Shown one piece after another: positions 26,474 through 35,777 of a DNA stretch of 64,000 nt. The notes under the pieces are model-generated. The model searched no databases, was not told the DNA's origin, and saw only the letters and a list, made by a program, of their open reading frames with translations. Within the stretch, counting starts at the first letter, position 1; the number at the start of each line of letters is the position of its first letter. Made by a program: the position numbers and the translations under genes. The stretch spans positions 62,001 through 126,000 of the forward strand of contig JACJXS010000012.1 of assembly GCA_020636545.1 (NCBI GenBank), in the 5' to 3' direction. Origin of the DNA: Chitinophagales bacterium (lineage in GTDB: Bacteria; Bacteroidota; Bacteroidia; Chitinophagales; JADIYW01).

Positions 26474-27007
26474 TTATCCAGCATTGTTTTCTTTTGCAGC
26501 ATTTTTTATCTTTTGATTTAGGATTTTTTCAAATTCTTTATCAATATAATACAAACTTTGAGGACCATCGCCAATCAATTTTATTCTATCAATAATTCGT
26601 TTAAATTGTACTTCTTCTTCACGTTGCTCATCAACAAAAAATCTTAAAAAGTCAATAGTTGCTTTGTCTCCTTCTTCCTCAGCTACTTTTATAATATGAT
26701 AGATGGATTTAGTTACTGCTTGTTCTCCTTTTAATGAATATTCACAAACTTCTTTGATATTTTTGAATTTACTTTTTGGTTGTTTTACCGCAGGAACAAT
26801 AGCATGTTCTCCAACATCATTTATATAGTCAAAAAACTTCATAAAGTGTGTATGCTCTTCATCTGATTGGTCTCTATAAAATTTAGCACAACCTTCCAAA
26901 CCTTCTCTCTCGCACCAAGATGCCACTGCAAGGTAATTAAATACTGCATTTGCTTCCATTTCCAAATGTTGGTTTAAAACGGCTTCTACTTTTTTAGGAA
27001 TTATCAT
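26474..27007 (-). CDS. ferritin
   Basis: A 177-residue non-haem ferritin that stores iron in a 24-mer shell. Ferroxidase residues are visible: the Glu in LEMEANAVFNYLAVASW, Glu and His in DQSDEEHTHFMKFFDY, and the later EEEGDKATIDFLRFFVDEQREEEVQ helix. No haem-binding Met of bacterioferritin is seen at the expected place. The C-terminal tail is short. The promoter at 27040-27071 fits the phylum consensus well. A palindrome (TATAAC-AAAT-GTTATA, 27137-27152) further upstream could bind a regulator, but no Fur box is recognisable. Confidence 0.93.
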   Translation of the reverse strand: MIIPKKVEAVLNQHLEMEANAVFNYLAVASWCEREGLEGCAKFYRDQSDEEHTHFMKFFDYINDVGEHAIVPAVKQPKSKFKNIKEVCEYSLKGEQAVTKSIYHIIKVAEEEGDKATIDFLRFFVDEQREEEVQFKRIIDRIKLIGDGPQSLYYIDKEFEKILNQKIKNAAKENNAG

Positions 27008-27039
27008 AATATTGAATTTTATTTTAATAGATTAGGATA

Positions 27040-27071
27040 CAAAACTAACTATTACTATAAGAAATTGCAAA
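27040..27071 (-). promoter_or_regulatory. ferritin promoter, consensus Bacteroidota -33/-7
   Basis: On the minus strand TTTG (27071-27068) and TAGTTTTG (27047-27040) are separated by 20 bases, matching TTTG-N19/20-TAnnTTTG. The leader to the ferritin ATG would be about 28 bases. Confidence 0.68.
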
Positions 27072-27232
27072 TTTTTATTTTTCAGACCTGAAAATTGGTA
27101 AATAATGTAACTTGTATTATTGTTAATATTTGATAATATAACAAATGTTATATAAAACTATTTATATCTCAAATAAATACTTAGATTTTGAATTAAAAAG
27201 TAATATTAAGTTTCATTTTTTATTGATTTTAA

Positions 27233-27607
27233 TTATTCAACATCAAACCAAAGTTTGGTTTGGTCTTCTGGATAATAATTGTAATTAATAGTGATTTCAG
27301 TATTGGCTGGAATTTTTTTTCGAGCAATTACTTTGAAGATATTATCATCATAATAGGCTTCATACCTAGCATTTGGACTATAGTCATGATTATACATTGC
27401 ACCGTAACCTAGAACAATACCAGCACTTTCGCCATCTTCACCCCAAATAAAATAATAATGATAAAGCGTTGTTTTGTTGAGGTGTTTGGTATCTTTTGGC
27501 GGACAAACAATTACTGGACAAATTTCAATTTCATCACCTTCTTCCAAATCTTCAGTACAGAAAACACCTCTGCCTTTATTCCCAACTTCTTTAATATATA
27601 ATTCCAT
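27233..27607 (-). CDS. SET domain protein (putative lysine methyltransferase)
   Basis: A 124-residue stand-alone SET domain. The three SET hallmarks are present: KGRGVFC (GxG SAM-binding), YNHDYSPNA (the NHxxxPN motif) and ITINYNYYP, with the catalytic Tyr. There is no pre-SET or post-SET cysteine cluster. Bacterial mini-SET proteins are typically of unknown target; some methylate ribosomal or nucleoid proteins. It lies 19 bases downstream of fbp on the same strand, probably in one transcript. Confidence 0.82.
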   Translation of the reverse strand: MELYIKEVGNKGRGVFCTEDLEEGDEIEICPVIVCPPKDTKHLNKTTLYHYYFIWGEDGESAGIVLGYGAMYNHDYSPNARYEAYYDDNIFKVIARKKIPANTEITINYNYYPEDQTKLWFDVE

Positions 27608-27625
27608 AGTTTTTTTCTTAAAAAT

Positions 27626-28624
27626 TTATTGATTTTCTAAAATATGCTCCACCATTTCTTTAGAACCAACAAAAACGGGCGTTCTTTGATGTAATTCTGT
27701 TGGGATAATTTCCAAAATTCTTCTTACTCCATCTGTACCTTTTCCTCCAGCTTGTTCTTGAACAAAACTTAATGGATTGCATTCATACATTAATCTCAAT
27801 TTTCCATTTTTGTCTTTATGAGTAGCAGGATACATATAAATACCGCCTTTAATTAAATTTCTATGAAAATCAGCCACCATAGAACCAATATACCTTAGAG
27901 AATATAGTTTTTTATTACCATCTGAAGACATACAGTAATCAATATATTTTCTAATATTTTCTGAAAATGAATGATAATTTGCTTGATTTACAGAATAGGT
28001 TAAAGCATGTTTTTTGGTTTTAATATTTGGATGTGATAAACAAAATTCACCGATTGAAGGCTCTAATGTAAAACCATTCACACCATCGCCAGTTGTATAA
28101 ACTAACATAGTTGATGAGCCATAAATGACATAACCCGCTGCCGCTTGTTTTTCGCCTGCTTGTAAAAAATCTTCTAAAGTACAGTTTTCTCCAAGTTTAG
28201 TAACTCTTTTAAAAACTGAAAATATAGTGCCAACTGTAGCATTGACATCAATATTACTTGAACCATCTAAAGGGTCAAAAAGTACTACATATTTAGCTCT
28301 TTTTCTATTCTCAAACACAACAATTTCGTCTTCTTCTTCAGAAGCAATTCCTGCACATTCTCCACTATTTTGTAAAGTTTTTGTAAGAATGGTGTTTGCA
28401 AATTCGTCTAGTTTCTTGACTTCTTCGCCTTGGATATTTGTTTTTTCAGCATCTCCTAAGATATTATCCACCAAACCAGCTTTTCTTAAATCACGATTGA
28501 CAATTTTAGCCGCTAAGCCTATATCTCTTAGCAATCCAGACAGTTCGCCTGTAGCATCTTCAATTTTATTTTGTTGTTCAATTATAAATTCATCTAATGT
28601 AACTAAGCGGTCTTTATTTGACAT
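27626..28624 (-). CDS. fbp: class 1 fructose-1,6-bisphosphatase
   Basis: A 332-residue enzyme that dephosphorylates fructose 1,6-bisphosphate in gluconeogenesis. The metal site is LFDPLDGSSNID, with EEED before it, and the sugar-phosphate binding region is YSLRYIGSMVADFHRNL and GGIYMYPATHKDKNGKLRL. Length is typical. The start lies 16 bases behind its -7 box (28641-28648), and it is transcribed divergently from lysC across a short shared control region. Confidence 0.95.
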   Translation of the reverse strand: MSNKDRLVTLDEFIIEQQNKIEDATGELSGLLRDIGLAAKIVNRDLRKAGLVDNILGDAEKTNIQGEEVKKLDEFANTILTKTLQNSGECAGIASEEEDEIVVFENRKRAKYVVLFDPLDGSSNIDVNATVGTIFSVFKRVTKLGENCTLEDFLQAGEKQAAAGYVIYGSSTMLVYTTGDGVNGFTLEPSIGEFCLSHPNIKTKKHALTYSVNQANYHSFSENIRKYIDYCMSSDGNKKLYSLRYIGSMVADFHRNLIKGGIYMYPATHKDKNGKLRLMYECNPLSFVQEQAGGKGTDGVRRILEIIPTELHQRTPVFVGSKEMVEHILENQ

Positions 28625-28640
28625 AAATTTAATTTTTTGT

Positions 28641-28676
28641 CAAATATAACAAAAAACGTTTTTTTTACTAAATTTG
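28641..28676. promoter_or_regulatory. divergent fbp/lysC promoter region with central palindrome
   Basis: The minus-strand -7 box TATATTTG (28648-28641) serves fbp and the plus-strand TAAATTTG (28669-28676) serves lysC. Exactly between them is a 14-bp perfect palindrome AAAAAACGTTTTTT (28651-28664). The fbp -33 is approximated by TTTAG on the minus strand at N19; none is clear for lysC. A shared regulator at the palindrome is inference. Confidence 0.5.
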
Positions 28677-28696
28677 CACCGCTAAATAAATAAAAT

Positions 28697-29950
28697 ATGA
28701 GAGTTTTTAAATTTGGAGGTGCATCAGTAAGAGATGCCGCAGGAATAAAAAATGTAGCTTCAATTATTCAAAAATATGGCGATAAAAATACTTTAGTTGT
28801 TGTTTCAGCTGTTGGAAAAACAACCAATGCTTTAGAAGAAGTGGTTGCAGCTTATTTTGATGCATCTAAAGGTGGAAAAAATACACTAGAGCCTGTAAAG
28901 AAAAATCATTTGGAAATTTGTGCAGGATTATTTAATTCTGACAATCCAGTATATACACATTTGGAAAAAGTATTTTCTGAAATAGAACAAAGATTTGATG
29001 CAACACCATCAGATAATTATAATCATATTTATGACCAAATTGTCTCTCAGGGTGAGTTACTTTCATCAATTATTCTTTCTGCATATTTAAAAGAAGCAGG
29101 AATTGATAATAATTGGTTAGATGTTCGTGAAATTATTAAAACGGATAGTACATATCGTGAAGCAGTTGTGGATTGGGTAAAAACTGGAGAGTTGGTGGCT
29201 ACAAAAGTTGTTCCTATGGTAAAAGGAAGTATTGTTGTTACACAAGGATTTTTAGGAAGCACTTCAGATAGTCAAACAACTACTTTAGGTCGTGAAGGTT
29301 CAGATTATACTGCTGCAATTTTTGCAAATCTTTTGAATGCTGAAAATCAAACAATTTGGAAAGATGTGCCAGGCGTAATGAATGGTGACCCTAGAATTTT
29401 TTCAGATGCAGTTTTCTTAGAACAAATTTCTTATAATGAAGCTGTTGAAATGACATTTTATGGTGCTACTGTAATTCATCCAAAAACAATTAAGCCATTG
29501 CAAAATAAGAACATTCCACTACATGTACGTTCGTTTATAAATCCAGAAGGAGTTGGTACTATTGTTGGAAAAGAAGACCAAAAAAGCTTGCCTCCAATTA
29601 GAATTGTGAAAAAAAATCAAGCCTTATTAACTTTAACGACTAAAGATTTTTCATTTATTCAAGAAGATGTTTTAGCTTCAATATTTAGAGCATTCTCTAA
29701 AGTGAATTTAAAATTGAATATGATGCAACAAGAAGCTATTTCTTTTGAAGCTGTTGTGGATAATCAAGAAGATAAGATTGCAAGATTAATGAAATTTTTA
29801 CAAGATAATTTCCAAATTGAAATTCAAGAGGATTTAAGCATTTTAACGCTCAGACATTATAATGATGCGACAATAGTACAAAATTCTGCTGGAAAAGAAG
29901 TCTTATTAGTTCAAAAAACGTCAACAACTTATCAATCTTTGATTAGATAA
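28697..29950 (+). CDS. lysC: aspartate kinase
   Basis: A 417-residue monofunctional aspartokinase that phosphorylates aspartate for lysine, threonine and methionine synthesis. It starts MRVFKFGGASVRDAAGI (KFGGTS-type kinase motif with Ala replacing Thr) and has GREGSDYTAA with the Asp of the substrate site and KDVPGVMNGDPR. The C-terminal ACT region is about 120 residues. No homoserine dehydrogenase is fused. It is followed by a good hairpin terminator and rpsA. Confidence 0.93.
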   Translation: MRVFKFGGASVRDAAGIKNVASIIQKYGDKNTLVVVSAVGKTTNALEEVVAAYFDASKGGKNTLEPVKKNHLEICAGLFNSDNPVYTHLEKVFSEIEQRFDATPSDNYNHIYDQIVSQGELLSSIILSAYLKEAGIDNNWLDVREIIKTDSTYREAVVDWVKTGELVATKVVPMVKGSIVVTQGFLGSTSDSQTTTLGREGSDYTAAIFANLLNAENQTIWKDVPGVMNGDPRIFSDAVFLEQISYNEAVEMTFYGATVIHPKTIKPLQNKNIPLHVRSFINPEGVGTIVGKEDQKSLPPIRIVKKNQALLTLTTKDFSFIQEDVLASIFRAFSKVNLKLNMMQQEAISFEAVVDNQEDKIARLMKFLQDNFQIEIQEDLSILTLRHYNDATIVQNSAGKEVLLVQKTSTTYQSLIR

Positions 29951-29971
29951 TTTGGTATATTAAAAATGATT

Positions 29972-30007
29972 AAAGGCATATTAATTAATATTGATATGCC
30001 TTTTTTA
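29972..30007 (+). terminator. intrinsic terminator after lysC
   Basis: The stem AAAGGCATAT/ATATGCCTTT is a perfect 10 bp, extendable inwards by four AT-rich pairs, and is followed by TTTTTTATT. It separates lysC from rpsA. Confidence 0.85.
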
Positions 30008-30020
30008 TTGTAAAAATGAT

Positions 30021-30028
30021 TAACTTTG
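30021..30028 (+). promoter_or_regulatory. candidate -7 box for rpsA
   Basis: TAACTTTG matches TAnnTTTG. It gives a leader of about 68 bases before the rpsA start. No good -33 is present at the usual spacing, partly because the terminator T-tail sits there. Confidence 0.45.
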
Positions 30029-30100
30029 CAATCCGATTTTGTATTAAGTTATTAAATTGGAAGATTTAATTTATTTTTTAACCATTTAAAAAGTCAGGAT

Positions 30101-31987
30101 TTGACAACAGAAAAAGAAAATCCAAATTTGGAAAACGACGCCGAATTGGTAGCAAGAAACAAAGAAGTCGTAGAAGTTGAAGACCTTAATTTAGAGGAAA
30201 TCAAAAAAGAAGTAGTTCAGAAAGAATTTGATTGGAACATCAACAAACGAGGTGCTAATCGTTATTCTAAAGAAGAAGCTGCTCAATTAGAACAATTGTA
30301 CGACAACACGTTCAATCAAATCGAAAACAACGAAATTATTACAGCAACAGTTAGTGCAGTTACAGACTCTGATATTGTATTAAATGTTGGTTTCAAAAGT
30401 GATGGTTTAGTTCCTAGAAGTGAATTCAAGGATATGCCAGACATTAAAGTTGGAGACGAGGTTTTAGTATTTGTTGAAAACAAAGAAAACAAAAAAGGAA
30501 ATCTTATCCTTTCTCGTAAAAAAGCTAAATTAGTTGATGCTTGGGAAAGAATTAAGAAAGCTAAAGACACTGATGAGATTGTTAAAGGTAAAGTAATTAG
30601 TAAAACAAAAGGTGGTTTAATCGTTGATTTATTTGGTATGGAAACTTTCTTGCCAGGTTCTCAAATTGATATTAAACCAATTACTGATTATGACCAATAT
30701 GTTGGTAAAATGATGGAGTTTAAAGTTGTGAAAATCAATGAAGCAATTAAAAACGCCGTAGTTTCTCACAAAGCTTTAATTGAATCTGATATTGAATCTC
30801 AAAGATTAGAAATTATCGGTAAATTAGAAAAAGGTCAGGTATTAGAAGGAACAATCAAAAATATTACAGATTTCGGAGCATTCATCGACTTAGGTGGTAT
30901 TGATGGTTTATTGTATATTACTGATATTTCTTGGGGTAGAATCAATCATCCAAGTGAAGTGTTACAAATGGATCAAAAAATCCAAGTGGTGGTTATTGAG
31001 TATGATGAAAACAAAAAACGTATTTCATTGGGCTTAAAACAATTACAAGCACATCCTTGGGATAATTTACCAGAAGGTATTGTTGAAGGAAGCAAAGTAA
31101 AAGGTAAAATCGTAAATATTGAAGATTATGGTGCTTTCTTAGAAATCGTGCCAGGTGTTGAAGGTTTAATCCACGTATCTGAAATATCTTGGGGTAACCA
31201 ACCAATCAATTCAAGAGATTTCTTCAAATTAGGAGACGAGCATGAAGCTTTGGTTGTTACAATTGACAAAGATGAAAGAAAAATGTCTGTGAGTTTAAAA
31301 CAAATGGAAGAAGATCCATGGAAAAACATCACAACTAAATATGCAGTTGGTACAAGACATAAAGGTGTTGTAAAAAATATCACACCGTATGGTGTATTCG
31401 TTGAGTTAGATGATATTGTAGGTGGTATGATTCATATCAGTGATTTATCTTGGACTAAACGTTATAATCATCCAAATGAATACACATCAGTTGGTAGCGA
31501 ATTAGATGTTACTATTTTAGAAATTGATTCTGATAATAGAAAAATCGTATTAGGACATAAGCAATTGGAAGAAGATCCTTGGGATACTTTTGAAAAACTT
31601 TTCCCAGTTGGTTCAGTACACGAAGCTACTGTTTTAAAAAGAGAGGATAAAGGTGCTATCGTTCAATTACCTTATGGTATCGAAGCATTTGCTCCAACTC
31701 GTCATATCAAAAAAGAAGATGGTAAGTTAGCAGATGTTGATGAGGTTTTAAATTTCAAAGTTTTAGAGTTTGAAAGAGATGATAAGCGTATTATTGTTTC
31801 TCATACTCGCGTTATCGAAGATGAAAAATTAGAAGAAAAGAGAAAAGTAGATGGCGAGAAGCGTAAAGAAACTAAAAAACAAAAAGATGCTTTGAAAGAT
31901 GTTAATAGCAAAGTAGAAAAATCTACATTAGGAGATTTAGGTGCTTTAGCTGAATTGAAAGCAAAAATGGAAGGTGGAGAAAAATAA
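30101..31987 (+). CDS. rpsA: 30S ribosomal protein S1
   Basis: A 628-residue S1 with six S1/OB domains: about 75-145, 160-230, 245-315, 330-405, 415-490 and 505-575. The third to fifth show the classical pattern, for example NITDFGAFIDLGGIDGLLYI, IEDYGAFLEIVPGVEGLIHV and NITPYGVFVELDDIVGGMIH. The N-terminal 60 residues are acidic and the tail is Lys/Glu rich. S1 carries mRNA to the ribosome, which matters in this phylum where Shine-Dalgarno sites are rare. The start is a TTG at 30101; the frame is open upstream but has no ATG, so this start is likely but not certain. Confidence 0.93.
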   Translation: MTTEKENPNLENDAELVARNKEVVEVEDLNLEEIKKEVVQKEFDWNINKRGANRYSKEEAAQLEQLYDNTFNQIENNEIITATVSAVTDSDIVLNVGFKSDGLVPRSEFKDMPDIKVGDEVLVFVENKENKKGNLILSRKKAKLVDAWERIKKAKDTDEIVKGKVISKTKGGLIVDLFGMETFLPGSQIDIKPITDYDQYVGKMMEFKVVKINEAIKNAVVSHKALIESDIESQRLEIIGKLEKGQVLEGTIKNITDFGAFIDLGGIDGLLYITDISWGRINHPSEVLQMDQKIQVVVIEYDENKKRISLGLKQLQAHPWDNLPEGIVEGSKVKGKIVNIEDYGAFLEIVPGVEGLIHVSEISWGNQPINSRDFFKLGDEHEALVVTIDKDERKMSVSLKQMEEDPWKNITTKYAVGTRHKGVVKNITPYGVFVELDDIVGGMIHISDLSWTKRYNHPNEYTSVGSELDVTILEIDSDNRKIVLGHKQLEEDPWDTFEKLFPVGSVHEATVLKREDKGAIVQLPYGIEAFAPTRHIKKEDGKLADVDEVLNFKVLEFERDDKRIIVSHTRVIEDEKLEEKRKVDGEKRKETKKQKDALKDVNSKVEKSTLGDLGALAELKAKMEGGEK

Positions 31988-32007
31988 TATACTTCAACTT
32001 TAATAAT

Positions 32008-32040
32008 AAACGGCTACCTTTTGGTAGCCGTTTTTATTTA
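32008..32040 (+). terminator. intrinsic terminator after rpsA
   Basis: A perfect 11-bp stem (AAACGGCTACC / GGTAGCCGTTT) with a TTTT loop and a trailing TTTTTATTTA. This is the most GC-rich and clearest terminator in the window. Confidence 0.93.
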
Positions 32041-32442
32041 AAGCCCTGTGATGTTTTTTTAAAGGATTCCTGTTGTTTATTTTAGTATAAATACTAATTA
32101 AATGCTCAAAAAGCTTATTTTTTACAAGTAGTTTTCTGATAATAATTAATTGATGTCTTGGTTTTTGTAATGTAGTGTACTAATTCTAGTAAACTATATT
32201 CATTTTTATAACGAACTATTATAAAATTCTTAGCATTTTATTTGACGGAGTTCTGCTTTATTTTTCAGTATTATACTTGTATTCTAATATCTTGTTTTTA
32301 GGCCATAGATACTATCTATTGAAATTGTATTTTAATAATAAAATATTATACAAAGCGTTTGCTAAGTTATTAATGGTTATTATAAAAATCATTTGAACTT
32401 ATAAAATATAAGCTAATAATTTAACCAAAAAGCATTATTATA
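32041..32442. other. long AT-rich intergenic region between rpsA and gcvP
   Basis: About 400 bases with no open frame of useful length on either strand, no repeats and no TAnnTTTG-type promoter that I can support. It lies between two convergent genes, so promoters are not needed. It may be decayed sequence. Confidence 0.5.
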
Positions 32443-35295
32443 TTACATATAATCTTCCATTGGTGGACAAGTACAAACTAAGTTTCTGTCGCCATAAGTA
32501 TTATCAACTTTACCAACAGAAGCCCAAAATTTATTCTCTTTTACATATTGTAATGGGAATGCTGCTTGTTCTCTACTATATGGATGTTCCCAAGTCGTTT
32601 TAGTAGCTTCAAACATCGTGTGTGGTGCATTTATAATTGGGTTGTCTTCTTTAGTAGTTTTTCCATTAATAATATCCTCAATTTCTTGTCTTATAGAAAT
32701 CATAGCATCGCAAAAGCGGTCTAATTCATCCTTGTTTTCACTTTCTGTTGGTTCTATCATTAAAGTGCCAGGAACAGGAAATGCTACTGTTGGAGCGTGG
32801 AAATTATAGTCCATTAAACGTTTTGCAACATCAACGGCATCAATATTTGAATCTTTTTTTAATGGTCTTAAATCAATGATAAACTCGTGAGCAACGCTGC
32901 CATTTTCGCCAGTATATAAGATTGGAAAATGTGTTTCTAATCTTTTTTTCATATAGTTTGCATTCAGAATAGCATATTTCGTGGCATCTTTTATACCATT
33001 TTGACCTAACATTTTGATGTATGCATAAGATATTAATAGGATTGAAGCACTACCATAAGGAGCTGCACTGATTGCTGCAATACCTTCAGTTCCGCCAGTT
33101 TCAACGATAACATGTTTTGGTAAATACGGTGCTAATTTATCGTTCACACAGATTGGTCCCATTCCTGGACCACCGCCACCGTGTGGAATTGCAAAGGTTT
33201 TATGTAAGTTGATGTGGTTCACATCTGCACCAATTGTTGCTGGAGAAGTTAAACCAACCTGTGCATTCATATTTGCACCATCCATATAAACTAAACCACC
33301 ATTATCATGTATAATTTGACAAATATCTTTTATAGTAGGTTCAAAAACGCCATGTGTTGATGGATAAGTTACCATTAAACAAGAAAGTGTGTCTTTATGT
33401 TTTTCTACTTTTAATTTTAAATCTTCAACATCTATATTGCCGCTTTCATCAGTTTTTACGACAACTACATCCATTCCAGCCATTACCGCACTAGCTGGAT
33501 TTGTTCCGTGAGCAGATGCAGGAATTATTGCAGTTGTTCTTTGTGTCTGATTATGAGCTACGTGATAAGCTCTAATAACCATCAAGCCCGCATATTCACC
33601 TTGTGCACCTGAGTTGGGTTGTAATGAACATGCCGAAAATCCTGTAATTTGTGCTAAATAGTTTTCTAATTCTTGAATGATGCTTAAATAACCTTGTGCT
33701 TGGTTTTTAGGTACAAATGGGTGAATATTAGCAAATTCTGGCAAACTTAAAGGCATCATTTCTGATGTTGCATTCAATTTCATAGTACAACTTCCTAATG
33801 ATATCATTGAATGACAAAGCGATAAATCTTTATTTTCCAATCTTTTGATATATCTAAGCATTTCATGCTCTGAGTGATATTTATTGAAAATAGGATGTGT
33901 TAAACAGTCCATTTTTCTTTGTAAACTTGCTGGGATTGATGAAGCTTCAATAACTATTACTTCGCTAGAGGCAATACCTTTATAATTGGCAAAAATATCA
34001 GCAACTAATTGCAATTGTTGATTGGTGGTTGTTTCATCAATTGTAATTTGAATAGTATTGTTGTTATACCACAAATTTGTTTGATGATTTAATGCTATCG
34101 CTTTTAGTTTATTAGCATCTTCAATGGCAACACTAATAGTATCAAAATAATGTTGATGTTGAATACTAAAACCTAATTTTGTAAGCGTTTGTGCTAATGC
34201 ATTGGCTTTATTATGAATTTCTTGAGCGATGTTTTTAATACCATCATTTCCATGATAAACTGCATACATTCCAGCCATAATAGCCAATAGAGCTTGAGCT
34301 GTACATATATTTGATGTAGCCTTTTCTCGTTTGATGTGTTGTTCTCTTGTTTGAAGCGCCATACGCAAAGCTCTATTGCCATGTTTATCAACAGAAACAC
34401 CAATTAATCTTCCAGGCATTAAACGTACGAATTCTTCTTTACAAGCAAAATATGCAGCATGTGGACCTCCGAATCCCATAGGTACACCAAATCTTTGAGT
34501 AGAACCAACAACAATATCAGCACCAAATTCTGCAGGAGGTGTTAATATGGCTAAGCTTAAAATGTCTGCAATAACTGTCGTGTAAATATTTGAAGCTTTG
34601 CATTTTTGAAAAAATTCAGTAAAATTATTTACAGCACCATCGGCAGCTGGATATTGTACAATGGCAGAAAAATATTCTTGAGTAGGCGTGAAGTTGGTAT
34701 AATCGCCAACTACGACTTCGATATTTAAAGGTAAAGCTCTTCCTTTTACAACATCAATTGTTTGAGGGAAAGTATTTTGGTCTATAAAAATTTTATTGGC
34801 AGATGGTGCATTTTTTACTTTACTTCTTACTTCATGTAGTAAGTGCATAGATTCTGCAGCTGCAGTAGCTTCATCTAATAGTGAAGCATTAGCAATTGGC
34901 ATTCCTGTCAATTCGGAAACCATTGTTTGGTAATTCAATAATGCTTCTAATCTTCCTTGAGAAATTTCTGCCTGATAGGGTGTGTATTGTGTGTACCAAC
35001 CTGGATTTTCAAATATATTTCTTAAAATTACAGTTGGTGTAAGTGTACCATAATAACCCATTCCAATAAAGTTATTATATATTTTATTTTCAGTTGCTTT
35101 TGCTCTTATGAAACTCAAATATTCATATTCAGACATTGCTTGTCCAACAGTAATTTCGTGATTGATTTTAATGTGTTGTGGTATCGTTTTTTCGATTAGT
35201 GCATCTACAGATGGAACGCCAATAATTGATAACATTTCTTCTGTTTCTTTTGCAGAAGTTCCGATGTGTCTTTCTCTAAAAGTATGAATTTGCAT
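32443..35295 (-). CDS. gcvP: glycine dehydrogenase (aminomethyl-transferring), P protein of glycine cleavage
   Basis: A 950-residue single-chain (fused N+C) P protein that decarboxylates glycine with PLP and passes the aminomethyl group to the H protein. It starts FRERHIGTSAKETEEML, has GMGYYGTLTPTVILRNIFENPGWYT, and the PLP lysine in HINLHKTFAIPHGGGGPG. Length is standard. gcvT and gcvH are not in the window. A -7 box (TATCTTTG) lies 20 bases upstream. Confidence 0.96.
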   Translation of the reverse strand: MQIHTFRERHIGTSAKETEEMLSIIGVPSVDALIEKTIPQHIKINHEITVGQAMSEYEYLSFIRAKATENKIYNNFIGMGYYGTLTPTVILRNIFENPGWYTQYTPYQAEISQGRLEALLNYQTMVSELTGMPIANASLLDEATAAAESMHLLHEVRSKVKNAPSANKIFIDQNTFPQTIDVVKGRALPLNIEVVVGDYTNFTPTQEYFSAIVQYPAADGAVNNFTEFFQKCKASNIYTTVIADILSLAILTPPAEFGADIVVGSTQRFGVPMGFGGPHAAYFACKEEFVRLMPGRLIGVSVDKHGNRALRMALQTREQHIKREKATSNICTAQALLAIMAGMYAVYHGNDGIKNIAQEIHNKANALAQTLTKLGFSIQHQHYFDTISVAIEDANKLKAIALNHQTNLWYNNNTIQITIDETTTNQQLQLVADIFANYKGIASSEVIVIEASSIPASLQRKMDCLTHPIFNKYHSEHEMLRYIKRLENKDLSLCHSMISLGSCTMKLNATSEMMPLSLPEFANIHPFVPKNQAQGYLSIIQELENYLAQITGFSACSLQPNSGAQGEYAGLMVIRAYHVAHNQTQRTTAIIPASAHGTNPASAVMAGMDVVVVKTDESGNIDVEDLKLKVEKHKDTLSCLMVTYPSTHGVFEPTIKDICQIIHDNGGLVYMDGANMNAQVGLTSPATIGADVNHINLHKTFAIPHGGGGPGMGPICVNDKLAPYLPKHVIVETGGTEGIAAISAAPYGSASILLISYAYIKMLGQNGIKDATKYAILNANYMKKRLETHFPILYTGENGSVAHEFIIDLRPLKKDSNIDAVDVAKRLMDYNFHAPTVAFPVPGTLMIEPTESENKDELDRFCDAMISIRQEIEDIINGKTTKEDNPIINAPHTMFEATKTTWEHPYSREQAAFPLQYVKENKFWASVGKVDNTYGDRNLVCTCPPMEDYM

Positions 35296-35315
35296 AAATG
35301 TTTTTTTGAGTTACG

Positions 35316-35323
35316 CAAAGATA
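35316..35323 (-). promoter_or_regulatory. candidate -7 box for gcvP
   Basis: The minus strand reads TATCTTTG, a TAnnTTTG match, about 20 bases upstream of the ATG. A TTG lies 21 bases further upstream, a fair -33. No glycine riboswitch fold is recognised; the leader is too short for one. Confidence 0.5.
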
Positions 35324-35430
35324 AAATTAAGCTATGGATATACCCAATTATTTTAGTAACAGTAACTAAAATTGTTCATTTAATAAAATCAAGAAATAGA
35401 AAAATATAAAAAAAGCTGATGTTAATTGAA

Positions 35431-35775
35431 TTAGGAGAATAATTCTAATGCTTTTTCTGGAGGTCGTGCAATTATAGCTTTATCGCCATTAATAACAATA
35501 GGTCTTTCAATCAAAATTGGATTTTCATGCATCGCTTGAATCCATTCTGTTTCACTTAAATTTTTACCTTTATATTTTTCAATATAAATGGCTTCGCTTT
35601 TTCTTATTAATTCGTGAGCAGGAATATTTAATTTTTTTAATAAAGATTGTATCGTTTCGATACTTGGAGCATCTTTTAAATATTCTATAACTTTAAAATC
35701 AATGGCTTTATCGTTTAGGAAATCTAAAGCACATCGGCTTTTACTACATCTGTTGTTGTGATAAATTTCTATCAT
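35431..35775 (-). CDS. ArsC/Spx-family reductase (arsenate reductase-like)
   Basis: A 114-residue thioredoxin-fold protein of the ArsC (glutaredoxin-coupled) family. The catalytic Cys is in HNNRCSKSRCALDFL (family: HNPxCxxSR), and the arginine-containing ERPIVINGDKAIIARPPEK supplies the oxyanion-binding arginines. Members of this branch may reduce arsenate or act as uncharacterised YffB-like proteins. No ars operon gene is adjacent. It lies three bases downstream of the NlpC/P60 stop side on the same strand, so the two probably share a transcript. Confidence 0.82.
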   Translation of the reverse strand: MIEIYHNNRCSKSRCALDFLNDKAIDFKVIEYLKDAPSIETIQSLLKKLNIPAHELIRKSEAIYIEKYKGKNLSETEWIQAMHENPILIERPIVINGDKAIIARPPEKALELFS

Positions 35776-35777
35776 AT

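Noticed and set aside
35296..35430. Possible riboswitch before gcvP
   Set aside because: The leader behind the -7 box is about 20 bases, too short for a glycine aptamer.
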